Shown here: piece after piece, positions 1 through 8,163 of the stretch
Layout of the letters: each line of letters starts with the position of its first letter
Numbering within the stretch: position 1 is the first letter of the stretch
Assembly (NCBI RefSeq): GCF_031081985.1
Contig: NZ_JARWSK010000005.1
Location: forward strand, 186,001 to 250,000
DNA: 64,000 nucleotides
From: Komagataeibacter xylinus
GTDB taxonomy: Bacteria; Pseudomonadota; Alphaproteobacteria; Acetobacterales; Acetobacteraceae
Direction of reading: 5' to 3'
Position numbers and translations under genes: made by a program
The notes under the pieces: generated by a model
Seen by the model: the letters and a program-made list of their open reading frames with translations, nothing else
The model's database searches: none
Told to the model about the DNA's origin: nothing

Positions 1-273
1 AAGCTTAGCGACGCCGAGGCTATGCTGCAGGCGAGTGTAGCGCCTATTACCAGGAGCACCGTTGGGATAACGTACGAGAAAATAATCTATGCCGCCGAGA
101 AAGCGGATATCTGCAAGGCGCCTGAATGCAGATGTCGACACGAGTTCGTAAAATAATGAATCGGAAACGGTATCGCGTGTTGGGACCGATTGTAAGTAAT
201 CAAAAGATTCTGGTCTTTCTCCATTCGTCACTTCGGTCGATGACTCGAAGCTAAGTGGTATGTCGAGGTTCAC
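1..273 (-). CDS. HD-domain protein, N-terminal part (runs off left edge)
   Basis: An open frame reads on the minus strand from a GTG at 273 (or a TTG at 276) to the window edge without a stop, giving about 91 residues. The translation contains FRRLADIRFLGGIDY and then RRYTRLQHSLGVAKL. This arrangement is typical of the start of HD-superfamily phosphohydrolases of the dGTPase/SAMHD1-like group, where the His in the (R/Y)xxHSLGV motif is a metal ligand. AAGGA lies 8 bases upstream of the TTG. The rest of the HD motif (HD, later H and D) lies outside the window, so substrate and activity cannot be judged. A nucleotide- or nucleic-acid-related hydrolase is the family expectation only. Confidence 0.6.
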   Translation of the reverse strand, partial: MNLDIPLSFESSTEVTNGERPESFDYLQSVPTRDTVSDSLFYELVSTSAFRRLADIRFLGGIDYFLVRYPNGAPGNRRYTRLQHSLGVAKL

Positions 274-480
274 CAATTCATTCCTTTGTCTGATCTGCCT
301 AAGGTTCGTAGATCATGACTCGCACATTCTTTCTAAGCCTACCCGGCTGTAAGGCAATAGGCTATCATAGTGCAGCGATTAAGTCAGTGGCATTTAGATG
401 TTCCACTATCCAGATTATGCGACGAAATCTTAGTTGCCATCCGACTGTATGGGATGGTCGGAGCAGAGGCTCCGTCTCCC

Positions 481-792
481 TCATGCCCTGCTGACCAGTT
501 TGTCCAGCGCCCTTATGATCTTATCCTGATCGCGTTCGGCCAGGACGCCGACGGCGGTTCCAAGCTGCGCGGCGGGGACAGTCGCCAGGTCGAACGGGTT
601 GGCGAAGACGTCCTCTCCCTCAACATGGAGATGCGGCGTCAGTGGGTGATCCGGCGGGGCACTGCCGGACCGTCTAACGAGCGGCATGACGACGCGGCCC
701 ACGCTGCGCTCCAAGCGATTGCTCTGGACCTGGACGACGAACGGGATATCCCGGTTACGGCCGGGGTTTCGGTAGATCGCGAATTGCGGCAT
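481..792 (-). CDS. ccdB: CcdB-family toxin
   Basis: This is a 103-residue protein beginning MPQFAIYRNP, the hallmark N-terminus of CcdB (gyrase-poisoning toxin of the F-plasmid type, usually ~101 aa). A central VQSNRLERSVGRVVMPLV segment also fits the family. The gene starts 4 bases after the ccdA stop, so translation is probably coupled. CcdB proteins bind GyrA and trap cleaved DNA; the C-terminal Trp-Gly-Ile of F CcdB is absent (here it ends LDKLVSRA), as in many chromosomal CcdB homologues, so potency is unknown. It probably stabilises the mobile element next to it. Confidence 0.85.
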   Translation of the reverse strand: MPQFAIYRNPGRNRDIPFVVQVQSNRLERSVGRVVMPLVRRSGSAPPDHPLTPHLHVEGEDVFANPFDLATVPAAQLGTAVGVLAERDQDKIIRALDKLVSRA

Positions 793-796
793 CGGA

Positions 797-1066
797 TCAG
801 AGCATCGAGAATTCGTCGCTCAGGAAGCCGTGCCGTGTGTGCAGATCGTTCACAGCGTCGATCACACCGTCGAGCCTACGCTGTTCGTCCTCGCGCTGCT
901 GACGCGCGGATTGCAGGTAGTCGCCCAGCAGGATTTCGACCGTCGCCGAGAGGTTAGGCGTCACTTCCCGGACCTGCGCCAGCAGATCGGTGTTGAGCGA
1001 CAGATTGACCGGGCGGCGGGGGGCGCTTCGGTCATAGGAAACGCCGGGGCTGGTGCGGCTGGGCAT
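797..1066 (-). CDS. ccdA: CcdA-family antitoxin
   Basis: This is an 89-residue antitoxin whose N-terminal part (PRRPVNLSLNTDLLAQVREV) is a ribbon-helix-helix DNA-binding segment as in CcdA. The C-terminal half (SARQQREDEQRRLDGVIDAV) is the acidic/polar toxin-binding tail. The frame is open up to 1087, but the ATG at 1066 is preferred because AAGGAG lies 8 bases upstream. It precedes the CcdB-like toxin in the canonical antitoxin-first order with a 4-base gap. It should autoregulate the pair through the inverted repeat immediately upstream. Confidence 0.85.
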   Translation of the reverse strand: MPSRTSPGVSYDRSAPRRPVNLSLNTDLLAQVREVTPNLSATVEILLGDYLQSARQQREDEQRRLDGVIDAVNDLHTRHGFLSDEFSML

Positions 1067-1079
1067 AATCCGACTCCTT

Positions 1080-1098
1080 ATGCGCATACCGTGCGCAT
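1080..1098. promoter_or_regulatory. Inverted repeat, likely ccdAB operator
   Basis: A perfect 7-base inverted repeat ATGCGCA-TACCG-TGCGCAT lies 13 bases upstream of the ccdA start and overlaps the leader. Ribbon-helix-helix antitoxins bind such short dyads, so this is the likely autoregulatory operator. The role is inferred from position and symmetry. Confidence 0.5.
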
Positions 1099-1239
1099 GA
1101 AATAAGGATGCCGACGCCTGACCGCAACGCGCAAGTATTTTTTCGCTCCTGCCCGCTCCGGTACGATGGGTGCCGGATCATGCTTGCACGCCGAAAAATG
1201 CCGGTTCTTCGCTGTCTCCCATGACAAGGGGAGGGATCA

Positions 1240-3237
1240 ATGGACCAGCCGGGAACGCGCATCCAGTGAGGGCAGGCGCTGCTGGTCCTGTCCATGATCG
1301 TGCTGTCCTGGTGGACAGCGACCCAATGGACGGCCTGGGCATTGGCCTTCCAGCCGGAACTTGGCCTTCCGTGGTTTACGGTCCTGCATCGCTGGCCAGT
1401 CTATGCCCCGCCGCTGTTCTTCTGGTGGTGGTACGAGTTCGACGCCTACGCGCCGGCGGTGTTCGCGCGCGGCGCCTGGATCGCGGGTTCCGGCGGGGTG
1501 CTGGCCTTCGCGGCGGCGGTGGCACTCTCCGTCCACCGTGCCCGCGAGGCGAAGCGCGCGGCGACCTATGGCTCGGCCCGCTGGGCCGAGGACGCGGAAA
1601 TCCGCGCGGGGGGGCTGCTGGGCGAGGATGGGGTGGTGCTGGGCCAATACCGCCGGGCCTATCTCCGGCACGATGGTCCCGAGCACGTCCTGACCTTCGC
1701 GCCCACCCGCACCGGCAAGGGGGTGGGGATGGTGATCCCCACGCTCCTGACCTGGCCGGGTTCAGCCATCATCCATGACATCAAGGGCGAGAACTGGCAG
1801 ATTACCGCCGGTTTCCGTAATCGCTTCGGGCGGGTGCTGCTGTTCGATCCGACCAATCCGTCCTCGTCGGCCTACAATCCGCTGCTGGAGGTCCGGCGCG
1901 GGGCGTCGGAAGTTCGTGACGTGCAGAACATTGCCGACATCCTGGTCGATCCCGAGGGTTCGCTGGAACGGCGCAACCACTGGGAGAAGACCTCCCATGC
2001 CCTGCTGGTCGGTGCGATCCTGCATGTGCTCTACGCCGAGGACGACAAGACCCTCGCCGGGGTGGCGAAATTCCTCTCCGACCCGAAGCGGTCGATCGAG
2101 GCAACCCTGTCTGCCATGATGCGGACATCGCATCTCGGGAAGGCAGGGCCTCACCCCGTCGTGGCGTCCGCTGCGCGGGAACTGCTCAATAAATCAGACA
2201 ATGAGCGCTCCGGCGTTCTCTCTACCGCCATGTCGTTTCTCGGCCTCTACCGCGATCCGGTGGTGGCCACCGTGACCAGTCGTTGCGAATGGCGGATCGG
2301 CGATCTGCTGGAGGGCGACCAGCCTGTTTCGCTGTATTTCGTCATCCCGCCTTCGGATATCAGCCGCACCAAGCCGCTGATCCGCCTGATCCTCAACCAG
2401 ATCGGGCGGCGGCTGACGGAAGATCTGTCCGGTCGGGAGGGGCGGCGTCGCCTGCTGCTGATGCTCGACGAGTTTCCCGCCCTCGGCCGTCTGGATTTCT
2501 TCGAGAGCGCGCTGGCGTTTATGGCGGGCTATGGGATCAAGGCGTTCCTGATCGCCCAGAGCCTGAACCAGATCGACAAGGCTTATGGGCAGAACAACAG
2601 CATCCTGGACAATTGCCATGTCCGGGTCAGTTTCGCGACTAACGATGAACGGACCGCGAAGCGCGTGTCCGATGGTCTGGGGGTGGCGACCGAAATCCGG
2701 TCGCAGAAGAACTATGCCGGCCATCGGTTATCTCCCTGGCTCGGGCACCTCATGGTCTCGCGTCAGGAAAGCGCGCGGCCCCTGATGACGGTGGGCGAGG
2801 TCATGTAGCTTCCGGCACGGGAGGAAGTGGTCATGGTGGCGGGGTGTCCGCCCATCCGGACGCGCAAGGCGCGGTATTTCCGGGATCGTCGCTTCGTCGA
2901 GCGCATCCTGCCGCCGCCCGATCCGGCACAATTGCCACGACCGGTCCGGCCTGATGACTGGAGTGGCTGCGCGCTTCCTGCCACCCCGCCGCCGGAGAAA
3001 ACGTCGGCGGCGGAGCCTGACAAGCCCGACGATGCCGACAGCGATGAATCGCTCGGCACGGGGCGGAAATGGTCGCGCGAGCATGACCCGGCTGATGCCG
3101 GCAAGCACAGGGCGCGCACCGCCCCTGACCTCTTTGGAGAAGAACTGCCACCGGATCCGGAAGCACGCGATCGTGCCGACCTGACGCGGATCGCCCGGCA
3201 GGCCGGGCTCGACCGTGGCAACGATCTCGGGCTGTGA
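1240..3237 (+). pseudogene. traG: traG/virD4 coupling protein with two nonsense codons
   Basis: This is a type IV secretion coupling protein (TraG/VirD4 family ATPase that brings the relaxosome to the conjugation channel). Reading from the ATG at 1240 (strong GGGGAGGG Shine-Dalgarno) gives MDQPGTRIQ, then an in-frame TGA at 1267-1269, then GQALLVLS and the rest of the N-terminal membrane segments. Walker A is TRTGKG (~nt 1707) and the Walker B region is LLLMLDEFPALGRLDF (~nt 2455). The frame reaches GEVM, then meets TAG at 2806-2808, and resumes LPAREEVVMVAGCPPIR to the natural stop at 3237. The total of 665 codons is normal for the family. Relatives have Trp and Gln at the two stops, so TGG to TGA and CAG to TAG transitions are likely. 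A start at ATG 1294 would bypass the first stop but not the second. Confidence 0.88.
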
Positions 3238-3241
3238 GGGC

Positions 3242-3676
3242 ATGATGAGAACTTCCCCCAAGAAGGCGCGGCTGTCGGTCTATCTTGAGCCGAAGCTGCT
3301 GGACGCCCTTACCGCCCATGCGGCGCGGCGCGACCTGTCTCTGTCCCTGGTGGCGGAGGCCGCCATTGCATCCTTCCTGTCGCCCGATGCCGATGAGCGG
3401 CGGGAAGCGGCGATGAGTCGCAGGCTGGACCGCCTTGACCGACAGATCGCCCGGATGGAGCGCGATATCGGGATCAGCCTTGAGACGCTGGCCCTGTTCA
3501 TTCGCTACTGGATGACGGTCAGCCCACCCTTGCCGGAACCAGCGGCCGCTGCGGCACGCTCACAAGGGGCGGAACGTTACGAGGCGTTCGTGGCCGCCCT
3601 TGGCCGACGACTCAGTCGGGGGCCATTTTTCCGGCACGAGATCCCGGAGGATGTGCCTCCCACATCGGAATCATGA
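3242..3676 (+). CDS. CopG-family regulator of the tra/trb module
   Basis: This is a 144-residue protein starting at the ATG at 3242 (an upstream GTG at 3215 overlaps traG and is less likely). The N-terminus KKARLSVYLEPKLLDALTAH resembles a ribbon-helix-helix (CopG/Arc) fold. A middle section rich in Arg and Asp (RRLDRLDRQIARMERDIG) could form a coiled coil. In alphaproteobacterial conjugative islands a CopG-like gene sits between traG and trbB, and this one begins 4 bases after the traG frame ends. trbB and the rest of the trb operon do not follow: an IS630 fragment starts ~90 bases downstream. The gene itself looks intact. Confidence 0.7.
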   Translation: MMRTSPKKARLSVYLEPKLLDALTAHAARRDLSLSLVAEAAIASFLSPDADERREAAMSRRLDRLDRQIARMERDIGISLETLALFIRYWMTVSPPLPEPAAAAARSQGAERYEAFVAALGRRLSRGPFFRHEIPEDVPPTSES

Positions 3677-3768
3677 CGTCCGCAGTCAGCAAGTAAAAAA
3701 CCGCATCCGTTACGATCCTGTACGATCGCAGGAAAATGCTGTTGAAAACGGGAGAAAACAGCACTCTC

Positions 3769-4035
3769 TAATGATCCCCGTCGTCTGGTCTTTATCGACA
3801 AAACCAACCTTTCCGCGAAGATATCCCGCCTATGTCGCCGCGCTTTACGCGGAGAACGCTGTCGGGCTGGCGTTCCTCATGGCCATTGGAAAACTACGAT
3901 TTCATCGCCGGCCTGCCCCTCACGGGCATGACCGCCCCTTTCGTGCATGAGGGTGCTATGAACGGCGATATTTTTCAGGCCTATATCGAGCATGTTTTCG
4001 TGCCGACGCTGAGTCCGAGCGATATCGTCGTCCTA
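3769..4035 (+). mobile_element. IS630-family transposase fragment
   Basis: This segment matches, almost base for base, the central DDE part of the IS630 copy at 24161-24796 (minus strand there). Both encode [26 protein letters not shown], [17 protein letters not shown] and FVPTLSP-type segments up to the codons for DIVVL. A one-base deletion (CGATTTC against CGACTTTC near 3897) shifts the frame. The catalytic core is incomplete: the fragment begins just before the first Asp and is cut at 4035 by the IS5-type element. It is dead transposon debris marking where the conjugation operon was broken. Confidence 0.8.
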
Positions 4036-4881
4036 GGCTCAGGACTCATTCTTTGAGATAGAAGATGAAGCTTGCTGCGATGTGGATTGCAGACATGAAT
4101 GTATGAGCGCAGCGGTCGTATCTGGTCGCCACACGTCGCCAGTCTTTCAGCTTTGCGAACATGTTTTCGATCAGATGGCACTTTTTATACAGATGCCAGT
4201 TGTAAGGCGGCTTTGATTTCCGGTTCTTTTTCGGGGGATACAGGCAGTGATATTGCGTTCTGCAAGCGCTAACCTGATCCGGTTGCTGTCATAGCCGCTG
4301 TCCCCGATGACTTCTTCCGTCTCGTCGGAGAGATCTGCCAGCAGCACGTCTGCGCCCTTGAAGTCACTGACCTGACCTGCTGTCAGATGCAGGCGAACAG
4401 GCCAACCCTGACCATCGCACACGGCATGGAGTTTTGAGTTCAGACCACCTTTTGTCCGCCCGATATGACGGGGAAAAGCCCTTTTTTGAGCAGGGACGCC
4501 GATGTCCGGTGCGCTTTGAGATGTGTCGCATCGATCATCAGGCGCTTCGAACAGCCAGCCTGCTCTGTCAGGGCGACGAAGATCCGGTCAAAGACACCCA
4601 GGCGGCTCCACCGGATGAAGCGATTATACAAAGTCTTGTGCGGACCATACGCTTTCGGGGCGTCTTTCCACTGAAGGCCGTTGCGGATCACATAAACGAT
4701 CCCGCTCAGAACACGCCGGTCATCCACGCGTGGCACTCCGTGTGCCAGAGGGAAAAATGGCTCAATCCGCTTCATCTGGCTCTCAGATAGCAAAAATACC
4801 TCACTCACAGCCTCACCTCCATCGGTAAGCCTGTGAAGCACAACAGCTCGCTCAGTTCAATAAATTAATAGGTCCTGAGCC
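4036..4881 (-). mobile_element. IS5-family element (IS427-like), 846 bp
   Basis: The left end begins GGCTCAGGACT and the right end, reverse-complemented, begins GGCTCAGGACC, giving terminal inverted repeats of about 10 bp. The element is flanked on both sides by TA, the 2-bp target duplication expected of the IS427 group. It sits inside an IS630 remnant on the left. The right flank is not the continuation of that remnant, so a deletion or rearrangement accompanied or preceded the insertion. Confidence 0.85.
4046..4808 (-). pseudogene. IS5/IS427-type transposase, frameshifted
   Basis: Translation from the GTG at 4808 (GGAGGTGAG just upstream) gives SEVFLLSESQMKRIEPFFPL and ORF A, ending after ISGGQKVV. 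The frame then continues in -1 as RTKGGLNSKLHAVCDGQGWP at a CAAAAGG site, like the programmed OrfA/OrfB frameshift of IS427 relatives. A second shift near 4225 (CIPRKRTGNQS against the expected lysine-rich PPKKNRKSKPPYNWHLYKK) is not programmed and truncates ORF B. The last part, ENMFAKLKDWRRVATRYDRC to FIFYLKE, is in yet another frame. DDE residues are present in pieces (DATHLKAH; GDSGYDSNRIR). The copy is probably inactive by itself. Confidence 0.75.
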
Positions 4882-4894
4882 TAAGTTTCACGCT

Positions 4895-5263
4895 ATGAAA
4901 AATGGCGGGAAACGTGTGCATGGGTCGGCACTATGCCGGTTTACGAATGCCTCAGACACGATGATTATCGCAGAGCATCACAGTGTCTGGGAAAAACCTG
5001 ATGGTACATTGATAGATATCACACCGCCAGCTTCGGGCGGAGGCGCGACGCTTTTTGTTCGTGACGACACTGCATCAATAGAAGAATCTGAAGAGGGTTT
5101 TCTTTTAAGATCTGACAGGACAGATATAGAAGGATTACTCATGCTTCGAGGTCGGCCGACTGAAGAAGAATTTTGGCTTTTCAAGATAAAAGATTCTCCT
5201 GAAACGGCGAGTTATGCTTCGTCGATTGGTTTTGATTGGGCCTGTTTTCCCACCAATTCCTGA
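4895..5263 (+). CDS. Hypothetical protein, probably truncated at its N-terminus
   Basis: This is a 122-residue ORF beginning 13 bases after the IS5-type element. It contains HGSALCRF, AEHHSVWEKPDGTLIDITPP and a Ser/Gly stretch. I recall the pattern (G)xALxxx...xAEHHxVWExPxGxLxDVTP from a group of small uncharacterised bacterial proteins whose members have a Cys-containing segment before the MKNGG-like part, so the IS probably removed the true start. The second half is acidic and has no recognisable motif. It converges on the recombinase-tail/att remnant at 5307, the same cargo-facing-tail arrangement seen at two other sites in the window. Function unknown. Confidence 0.45.
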   Translation: MKNGGKRVHGSALCRFTNASDTMIIAEHHSVWEKPDGTLIDITPPASGGGATLFVRDDTASIEESEEGFLLRSDRTDIEGLLMLRGRPTEEEFWLFKIKDSPETASYASSIGFDWACFPTNS

Positions 5264-5306
5264 AAGTATTTTAAGCCGAGAGGAGTTCATTGGTTGCAGT
5301 AAGGGA

Positions 5307-5414
5307 TCAGGTGCAGGCAGAAAAAAGAGCATCGAAATAGTCTATTAAGCCCGCTTTATTCTCACCTTGCGATTGTCGCAACTTGAGAAGCAATCCTGCC
5401 CCCGCAACCAACGA
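5307..5414 (-). other. att-site remnant A: initiator-tRNA 3' end plus serine-recombinase tail
   Basis: On the plus strand, 5392-5411 reads AATCCTGCCCCCGCAACCA, the T-loop-to-CCA end of an initiator-type tRNA. No tRNA body is attached. Read on the minus strand, the same bases run SLVAGAGLLLKLRQSQGEN..., ending FSACT and TGA at 5307. Sites B (21291-21398) and C (27803-28748) encode nearly the same ~30-residue tail. The peptide LVAGAG is the usual ending of large serine/tyrosine recombinases whose gene runs into a tRNA-derived attachment core. This is interpreted as one junction left by an integrated element. Confidence 0.7.
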
Positions 5415-5421
5415 CATATAG

Positions 5422-5457
5422 AAAACCTCGCTAAGTCTCTGACTCGGCGGGGTTTTT
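5422..5457 (+). terminator. tRNA-type terminator hairpin
   Basis: AAAACCTCGCTAAGTC-TCT-GACTCGGCGGGGTTTTTT is a long stem with a few mismatches followed by a T run. It lies directly downstream of the tRNA 3' end at 5392-5411, in that tRNA's orientation. Matching hairpins occur at 27755-27795 and 35945-35977 beside further copies of the att core. Confidence 0.75.
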
Positions 5458-5519
5458 TGTTGATCCACACATCAGGCGCCCATCGAATACATAATCATTT
5501 CAACCACTTGGCTTCGGTA

Positions 5520-5613
5520 GGTTCAAATCGGGGGCCAATGAACCCGCAACCAACTGCTCCAGACACTGGCGTACAAGAGCGTGCTCCGACGTGCCAGGGC
5601 TTACCTGGGCGTA
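5520..5613 (-). repeat. att-like site A2 with 10-bp-phased YACGCC repeats
   Basis: Plus-strand 5520-5553 reads GGTTCAAATCGGGGGCCAAT then GAACCCGCAACCAA, a tRNA-T-arm-like start joined to a tRNA-3'-end-like finish with the wrong spacing for a tRNA. Fourteen bases further on, the hexamers GGCGTA, AGCGTG, GACGTG, GGCTTA and GGCGTA start at 5568, 5578, 5588, 5598 and 5608, exactly one per 10 bases. On the minus strand this is a helically phased YACGCC array ending 14 bases before TTGGTTGCGGG. The same layout with the same 14-base spacing occurs at 27611-27712. Confidence 0.6.
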
Positions 5614-6262
5614 GGAGAAAGAGCGAGGGAGGGGACAGGAGGCAGCCGAGGGGAACGCGAGAACTCCCTCGACGAGGGCTACGTCGGGATGACGGCAATG
5701 GGGAGAGAGCGGAATGTCCAGTTTCCGCGCAGACCTCAAAATAACGGACATTCATTGGGGCTGCTGTCGGCTTTCGATTGTTCCCAGTGGAAACGAGGCC
5801 TGTACAAGTTTTAGAACGAGTGTCCACTGCCATCTTGATGGTTTTTATCTACAATTCCTACTCTATTTTTTATATTTGTAGTAATTATCTATATATAAGT
5901 GGAAATTTATCCGAATTGGTAACGGATACCATGAATTGTGTCATGCTCGACCAGTTGCATCTGCTATGCGTCAGTCTGGCCCCCTTTGCAACGAAGCATC
6001 GGGGTAAATAACTGTCGAGCCAAGGCCAGGCCACCAGTCTCGCAGCCGTGGCGAGATCGTTGCGGCCCATAGCTGGCGAGCGCAGCATGGCGGTAGGCTC
6101 CGACACAAAGGGCGATATCGGAAGTTCGCCGCGCGTGCGAACGCCGCCTTACCACAAGGTAGAAGCGGACATTCCGTCCCATCTGTTATTCTGATCAGCA
6201 TTTTGGCTACGTGAATGTGCGTCTATCCACTAATTTAGGCGACTATGCGCACGACGACCTAT
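5614..6262. other. Intergenic stretch without a supported gene
   Basis: No ORF here has family features. The segment 5686-5753 carries a copy of the dispersed ~70-bp block described separately. About 5830-5910 is strikingly AT-rich compared with everything around it. Part of 6040-6200 resembles the same GAATGTCC-containing intergenic repeat material. An alternative, decayed coding sequence, cannot be excluded. Confidence 0.5.
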
Positions 6263-6281
6263 TGATAACCGTCGATTATCA
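6263..6281. promoter_or_regulatory. Dyad upstream of the higA-hsd operon
   Basis: TGATAA-CCGTCGA-TTATCA is a perfect 6-base inverted repeat about 30 bases upstream of the HigA-like start. HigA-family proteins bind dyads of this size, so this may let the HigA-like protein control its own operon and with it the restriction-modification genes. Confidence 0.45.
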
Positions 6282-6311
6282 CTCTACGGTTTCAGCAATG
6301 GAGGAGCAGGC

Positions 6312-6596
6312 GTGACCCATCCCGGAATCCTTGTTCGCCAAGAGTGCCTTGATCCCAACGGCTTGTCCGTCACCAATGCCGCCCAGGTGCTCGGGTGCAA
6401 CCGTCAGACTCTCAGCAACCTCCTGAATGGGCGGTCCGGCATTTCGCCGGAGATGGCGCTACGCCTTGAAAAGGCATTCGGCACCTCCGCCCGGTGCTGG
6501 ATGGAACGGCAAATGAACCACGAACTGGAAACGGTCATGGCCCGCGCCCATGAGATCGAAGTCCGGTCCTTTACAAGGCGCCCCTCATGCACATGA
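6312..6596 (+). CDS. higA: HigA-family (Xre) antitoxin-like regulator, no HigB partner
   Basis: This is a 94-residue protein with a helix-turn-helix GLSVTNAAQVLGCNRQTLSN, then LLNGRSGISPEMALRLEKAF and GTSARCWMERQMNHEL. This is the characteristic core of HigA/VapI antitoxins. It starts at a GTG preceded by GGAGGAGCAGG. In ordinary systems a ~92-aa HigB toxin lies directly upstream; none is encoded in 5700-6311. Instead hsdM starts 28 bases after the stop, in the same direction. This placement suggests it serves as a controller (C-protein-like) regulator of the type I system, or is the leftover antitoxin of a lost toxin. That role is inference; the domain identification is firm. Confidence 0.8.
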   Translation: MTHPGILVRQECLDPNGLSVTNAAQVLGCNRQTLSNLLNGRSGISPEMALRLEKAFGTSARCWMERQMNHELETVMARAHEIEVRSFTRRPSCT

Positions 6597-6624
6597 ATCG
6601 CGCGACAATTACAGTAGGCAGCAA

Positions 6625-8163
6625 GTGATCACAGGCACTATCAAAACCCAAATCGACCAGATCTGGAACGCGTTCTGGTCCGGCGGGGTCTCCAACCCGC
6701 TTTCCGTGATCGAACAGCTCACCTTCCTGATGTTCATCAAGCGGCTTGACGACCTCCAGACGGTCGAGGAGCGCAAGTCTGAAGACCTCGGCCTCCCCAT
6801 CGCCCGCCGCATCTTCCCCGAAGGCGCCGATGACAAGGGCGAGCCCTACGACAATCTCCGCTGGTCCCGCTTCAAGCATTTCGAAGCCCGAGAGATGATG
6901 CGCATCGTGGATGAGCACGTCTTCCCCTTCCTGCGCCAGCTAGGTGAGGAAGGATCGTCCTACGGCACCCACATGAAGGACGCGCGGCTTGGTTTCTCCA
7001 ACGCCAACCTGCTGGCCAAGGTCGTGCAGATGCTCGACGACATCCCCATGGACGACCGTGATACGAAGGGCGACGTCTACGAATACATGCTGGGCAAGAT
7101 CGCCAGCGCAGGCACGAACGGCCAGTTCCGCACGCCCCGCCACATCATCGAGCTGATGGTCAACATCATGAAGCCCCAGCCCGGTGATACCATCTGCGAC
7201 CCGGCGGCAGGCACCTGCGGCTTCCTCGTGGCGGCGGGCGAATACCTACGCGGCCACCACCCGGAGATGTTGCGAAAAAAGCAAACCCGCGACCACTTCC
7301 ACAACAGCATGTTCCACGGCTTCGACTTCGACGCGACCATGCTGCGGATTGGCGCGATGAACATGACCCTGCACGGGGTCGAGAACGCAGATGTCTCCTA
7401 CCGCGATAGTCTGGCCGAGGAACATGGCACCGACGCGGGCGCCTATTCCCTGATCCTTGCCAACCCGCCCTTCGCCGGATCGCTCGATTATGACACCACG
7501 GCCAAGGACCTCCTGAAGATCGTCAAGACCAAGAAGACCGAACTGCTCTTCATGGCGCTCTTCCTGCGGCAGCTGCGGATCGGGGGGCGCGCGGCGGTAG
7601 TCGTGCCGGACGGGGTGCTGTTCGGCTCTTCGACCGCCCACAAGGACATTCGCAAGATGCTGGTCGAGGAACACAAGCTCGACGCCATCATCAAACTACC
7701 CTCGGGCGTCTTCCGCCCCTATGCCGGTGTGTCCTGCGCCATCGTGGTCTTCACCAAGACCGGCGTCGGCGGCACCGAGGGCGTGTGGTTCTACGACATG
7801 ACGGCGGACGGTTTCAGCCTCGACGACAAGCGGATGCCTCTGCTGGAGACCGAAAAGCTCGGGGCCTGCCCGACGCAGACGCTGACACCCGAGGAGCATG
7901 CGAAAAACAACCTGCCCGACATCCTCGCCCGCTGGAGTGATCGGGACGCCGAGGCCACGCGGCCCCGCACCGCGCAAAGCTTCATGGTGCCTGCCGAGGA
8001 CATCATCGCCACCGGATCATGGGACCTGTCGCTGAACCGCTACAAGGAGATCGAGCACGAGGAGGTCACCCACGCCGTCCCCGCCGACATCATCGCCGAG
8101 CTGCGCGCGCTGGAGGCCGAGATCGCCGCGGGGCTGGATCGGCTTGAGGGGATGCTGGGATGA
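6625..8163 (+). CDS. hsdM: Type I restriction-modification, DNA adenine methyltransferase subunit
   Basis: This 512-residue HsdM begins at the GTG at 6625 (sequence ITGTIKTQIDQIWNAFWSGG), the usual N-terminus of the family; the longer frame from 6550 adds unrelated residues. An N-terminal helical domain is followed by the N6-adenine methyltransferase fold: motif I DPAAGTCGFL at about residue 192 (AdoMet binding) and motif IV NPPFAG at about residue 283 (catalysis). The C-terminus (AELRALEAEIAAGLDRLEGM) is a helix that packs on HsdS. With two HsdM and one HsdS it methylates the recognition site, and HsdR adds cleavage. It overlaps hsdS by ATGA. Confidence 0.95.
   Translation: MITGTIKTQIDQIWNAFWSGGVSNPLSVIEQLTFLMFIKRLDDLQTVEERKSEDLGLPIARRIFPEGADDKGEPYDNLRWSRFKHFEAREMMRIVDEHVFPFLRQLGEEGSSYGTHMKDARLGFSNANLLAKVVQMLDDIPMDDRDTKGDVYEYMLGKIASAGTNGQFRTPRHIIELMVNIMKPQPGDTICDPAAGTCGFLVAAGEYLRGHHPEMLRKKQTRDHFHNSMFHGFDFDATMLRIGAMNMTLHGVENADVSYRDSLAEEHGTDAGAYSLILANPPFAGSLDYDTTAKDLLKIVKTKKTELLFMALFLRQLRIGGRAAVVVPDGVLFGSSTAHKDIRKMLVEEHKLDAIIKLPSGVFRPYAGVSCAIVVFTKTGVGGTEGVWFYDMTADGFSLDDKRMPLLETEKLGACPTQTLTPEEHAKNNLPDILARWSDRDAEATRPRTAQSFMVPAEDIIATGSWDLSLNRYKEIEHEEVTHAVPADIIAELRALEAEIAAGLDRLEGMLG

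Noticed and set aside
797-1087. Start of ccdA at 1087
   Set aside because: The ATG at 1066 has AAGGAG at correct spacing, while 1087 lies inside the operator-like dyad.
1267-2808. Recoding of TGA as Trp or TAG as Gln in traG
   Set aside because: Neighbouring intact genes use TGA and TAG as ordinary stops, for example TGA overlaps in hsdM/hsdS; plain nonsense mutation is simpler.
5392-5411. A complete initiator tRNA gene at site A (and at 21291, 27803)
   Set aside because: Only the T-loop-to-CCA end is present. The anticodon and D arms are missing, and the bases before it encode the recombinase tail on the other strand.
5830-5910. AT-rich patch as a replication origin
   Set aside because: No DnaA boxes or rep gene were seen, and the phased repeats nearby are tied to the att-like core instead. 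A promoter or decayed DNA is as likely.
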